From contig JAHZLG010000182.1 of the NCBI GenBank assembly GCA_022599995.1, positions 1 to 7,476 of the forward strand: a stretch of 7,476 nt of DNA, given 5' to 3'. Under the pieces are notes generated by a model. It searched no databases, was not told the DNA's origin, and saw only the letters and a program-made list of their open reading frames with translations. How positions within the stretch are numbered: the stretch's first letter is position 1; every line of letters starts with the position of its first letter. Made by a program: the position numbers and the translations under genes. Shown here piece after piece: positions 6,901 to 7,476 of this stretch. This DNA comes from Alphaproteobacteria bacterium (GTDB lineage: Bacteria; Pseudomonadota; Alphaproteobacteria; CBDBCS01; JAHZLG01).

Positions 6901-7387
6901 TCGTCGTCAGTGCTGTGCTGTTCGTTGCAGCATCGAGTGCCTGAATCGTCAAGGTATAAGTGCCCAGGGCGGGGGCTTGGGCCTGCGCCGACGACGAAAT
7001 TTCAATCTCATTGTTGGCATCATTCACTGCGGCAAGAAAATCCTCGCCTCCCGAATGATCGATAACAGAGAACTGAACCAAAGCATTGGACGTTTCGGCA
7101 AAATCCGCGATGGATATTGCGTCCCCGTTCGTGTCCGTTGCTGGCGCACCCGATGAAAATTCCAACGAAGAAGCATCGGTTGCAAACACCTCAGCGACAG
7201 AGGAAATCGTGCCACTCGCCGCCGCTGGCACGTCATCAGCACAGGCCACCAAAGCAAACAAAGGCAATAAGAACAGCGAAGACCCGTCATGGTTCTTGCC
7301 CCTCTTTTTCTCTTCTTCACGTGCGACACGTGCGACACGTGCGACACGTGATACCGAAGGGTGACTCAAAAGGAAAGTAGCCTGCAT
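3956..7387 (-). CDS. Large predicted lipoprotein with Ig/cadherin-like repeats and seven FG-GAP repeats
   Basis: This is a predicted exported, surface-type protein of 1143 residues; its ligand is unknown. Residues from the ATG at 7387: a charged stretch with RVARVARVAR (14-23), then hydrophobic SSLFLLPLFALVAC with lipobox LVAC (Cys49). Next are two diverged Ig/cadherin-like modules (about 55-170 and 171-270), three near-identical 98-residue modules (271-368, 369-466, 467-564) with TDADNDPASVVVTV-type strands, then seven FG-GAP repeats (about 580-1088) whose calcium-binding-type loops (DINNDGYAD and similar) start at 590, 658, 722, 806, 889, 975 and 1064. Seven repeats make a complete integrin-alpha-like propeller. 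The end is a Pro/Gly/Asp tail. ATG 7387 has GGAG six bases upstream; an adjacent ATG at 7390 is nearly as good, and one at 7468 lacks visible support. The stop overlaps the nadK start by four bases. A C9 run lies in the tail. The family by domains is secure; the role is not. Confidence 0.88.
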   Translation of the reverse strand: MQATFLLSHPSVSRVARVARVAREEEKKRGKNHDGSSLFLLPLFALVACADDVPAAASGTISSVAEVFATDASSLEFSSGAPATDTNGDAISIADFAETSNALVQFSVIDHSGGEDFLAAVNDANNEIEISSSAQAQAPALGTYTLTIQALDAATNSTALTTITYVYDNDEQVTTSQSEALVWSLSSTGETHSQSFGGFFEGGNGALVYSVSPSQNITLDTSALTLKVDSNDFGVGEHSFALTATDSDGDKEQVAITLNIYDQSVPSVASNATTSFSQTRAETSVDIALSSLFLGGNGALTYALSNDSGGASGPIFSLNTAGTDIVVNKSLLAEGANTVTVVVTDADNDPASVVVTVSLTDLLPVAESNATTSFSQTRAETPVDIALSGLFSGGDGALTYALSNDSGGASGAIFSLNTAGTDIVVTKSLLAEGNNTVTVVVTDADNDPASVVVTVSLTDLLPVAVSNATTSFSQTQADTPVDIALSGLFSGGDGALTYALSNDSGGASGAVFSLNTTGTHLVVNESLLALGSNTVEVIASDADGDKTTPVVVTLFLIHSETVQLSAVTDGQGAMLESTASSLGIVSDIGDINNDGYADILLGAEGQNKAYLLYGKAGKDFGTPSQDIRTTDLDNMAETDGFVLSGSGSFGRGVNLGGDVNGDGIGDIIIGTKDNSGTAHLIWGKEGTRGDINVQSLSANEGVMLMGDDGGDHFGWAVNIAGDINNDGYDDIVVGERFANSSNGLGSAGKAYVIWGKNSTDYGTLVGTGTGASRTLDVSDLTKEEGFHIESNGSSDYLGFSLDATADFNGDGLEDLVIGVYCDSDAHTWAGEVLLLWGRDEDIAYGEVNDRNGIMQRTLDVDDLRVNDGLSIKGDDKFDKFGISVSAVGDLNGDGFADILAGSQGNDDGGTQAKSGFTNGSGVAYVIWGRAITASSNSADPLATIDTSSLAPSDGFVIEGVGNTTKLGESTAAAGDLNNDGYDDIIIGAPGDTGGANLDANGAGAAYIIWGQASKEYGTLEANDDSGDGFMRRMIHADELPIANGFSIVGDQSGRGLGKSVAGGDINNDGYSDVVIGSGSGDSVILFGDAFLPASFVPPEQSWEPPASGPAEGGGGVEGLGEMPPPIDDVLPPSYGGGDDGFLL
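4013..4021. repeat. C9 homopolymer in the lipoprotein tail (G9 on the plus strand)
   Basis: Nine identical bases encode Pro-Pro-Pro in MPPPIDD, 18 codons before the stop. Gain of one base would give a near-immediate TGA (CCC CAT TGA). Loss of one would carry the frame past the nadK start to a stop at 3874. This is a plausible slippage tract; no variation can be seen from one sequence. Confidence 0.9.
4124..5650 (-). other. FG-GAP (integrin-alpha-type) seven-bladed propeller region
   Basis: This sub-region of the lipoprotein gene encodes seven repeats of about 60-90 residues. Each has a DxNxDGxxD loop followed by a hydrophobic strand (for example DIVVGE, DIIIGA) and most end in a YVIWGK-like strand. 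Such loops bind calcium in known FG-GAP proteins. The spacing between loops varies because the later blades carry Gly/Asn-rich insertions. The repeats are diverged at DNA level, unlike the recent duplicates upstream in the same gene. Confidence 0.88.
5696..6577 (-). repeat. Three tandem 294-bp coding repeats
   Basis: Units 6577-6284, 6283-5990 and 5989-5696 are spaced exactly 294 bp (98 codons); for example the string CTGGTTGTGGCATT on the plus strand starts at 5976, 6270 and 6564. The first two units and the first half of the third are nearly identical, while the end of the third (toward 5696) has diverged into SDADGDKTTPVVVTLFLIH. Each encodes one Ig/cadherin-like module beginning NATTSFSQT. 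The pattern indicates recent duplication and a chance of copy-number change by recombination. Confidence 0.92.
5911..5918. repeat. G8 homopolymer in the third 98-residue module (C8 on the plus strand)
   Basis: Eight identical bases lie in the codons for SGGDG of the third module. The equivalent place in the second module is interrupted (CCCCTCCC on the plus strand). A slip here would truncate the lipoprotein before its propeller. Only the run itself is observed. Confidence 0.85.
7318..7350. repeat. 9-bp tandem repeat carrying four CACGTG palindromes
   Basis: CACGTG occurs at 7318, 7327, 7336 and 7345, joined by CGA, giving three 9-bp units plus a final hexamer. It lies about 38-70 bases inside the lipoprotein gene and encodes RVARVARVAR ahead of the hydrophobic signal segment. 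Copy change would be in frame. The hexamer is also the centre of parS, but the flanks here do not match parS. Confidence 0.92.
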
Positions 7388-7393
7388 CATTTT

Positions 7394-7397
7394 CTCC
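7394..7397 (-). promoter_or_regulatory. Shine-Dalgarno GGAG for the lipoprotein gene
   Basis: On the minus strand the order is GTGGAGAAAATGATGCAG. GGAG is six bases before the second ATG (7387) and three before the first (7390). This spacing favours 7387 as the start, and it is the main argument against the longer frame starting at 7468. No convincing promoter is visible in the remaining 80 bases to the edge. Confidence 0.6.
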
Positions 7398-7476
7398 ACA
7401 AGGGGGTTGAGGTATTGTTCAATCAGAATAATGGCACACCAGCTGTCATGCGCTCCAACAACAGGCAAAAGGAATC

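Noticed and set aside
7024..7347. Minus-strand frame with ATG at 7291 preceded by GAGGGG, reading MTGLRCSYC
   Set aside because: It has a good-looking ribosome site but is out of frame with the lipobox and all downstream domains; its sequence is not a plausible signal peptide.

Overview
The window looks like chromosomal DNA of an alphaproteobacterium. CobS of the aerobic cobalamin pathway, a short-type NAD kinase and a cyclopropane-fatty-acyl-phospholipid synthase all resemble alphaproteobacterial family members, and a perfect palindrome with the chromosomal parS core is present. The genus cannot be named from this sequence. No mobile element, CRISPR array, rRNA or tRNA was seen.

Layout: (1) 1-1192, minus strand: cfa, encoding a CFA synthase whose C-terminus lies outside the window. 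(2) 1193-1985: a long non-coding divergent spacer with several short repeats, including a 33-bp minisatellite (1721-1841) in which each full unit can fold into a hairpin. (3) 1986-3014, plus strand: cobS, the AAA+ subunit of aerobic cobaltochelatase. No cobT lies beside it inside the window. (4) 3015-3080: a short convergent spacer. (5) 3081-3959, minus strand: nadK, an NAD kinase with an extra low-complexity segment that contains an 18-bp parS-like palindrome. (6) 3956-7387, minus strand: a gene for a large predicted lipoprotein with Ig/cadherin-like tandem domains, then seven FG-GAP repeats (a full seven-bladed propeller), then a Pro/Gly tail. Its stop codon overlaps the nadK start in an ATGA arrangement.

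The lipoprotein gene and nadK form an apparent two-gene, translationally coupled unit read leftwards. It pairs a surface-type repeat protein with a housekeeping cytosolic kinase. cfa and cobS are divergent single genes here and have no evident functional link to that unit. The most unusual signals are the parS-like site inside the nadK reading frame, the C9 homopolymer just before the coupled stop/start, the four CACGTG palindromes at 9-bp spacing near the lipoprotein start, and the hairpin minisatellite upstream of cobS.
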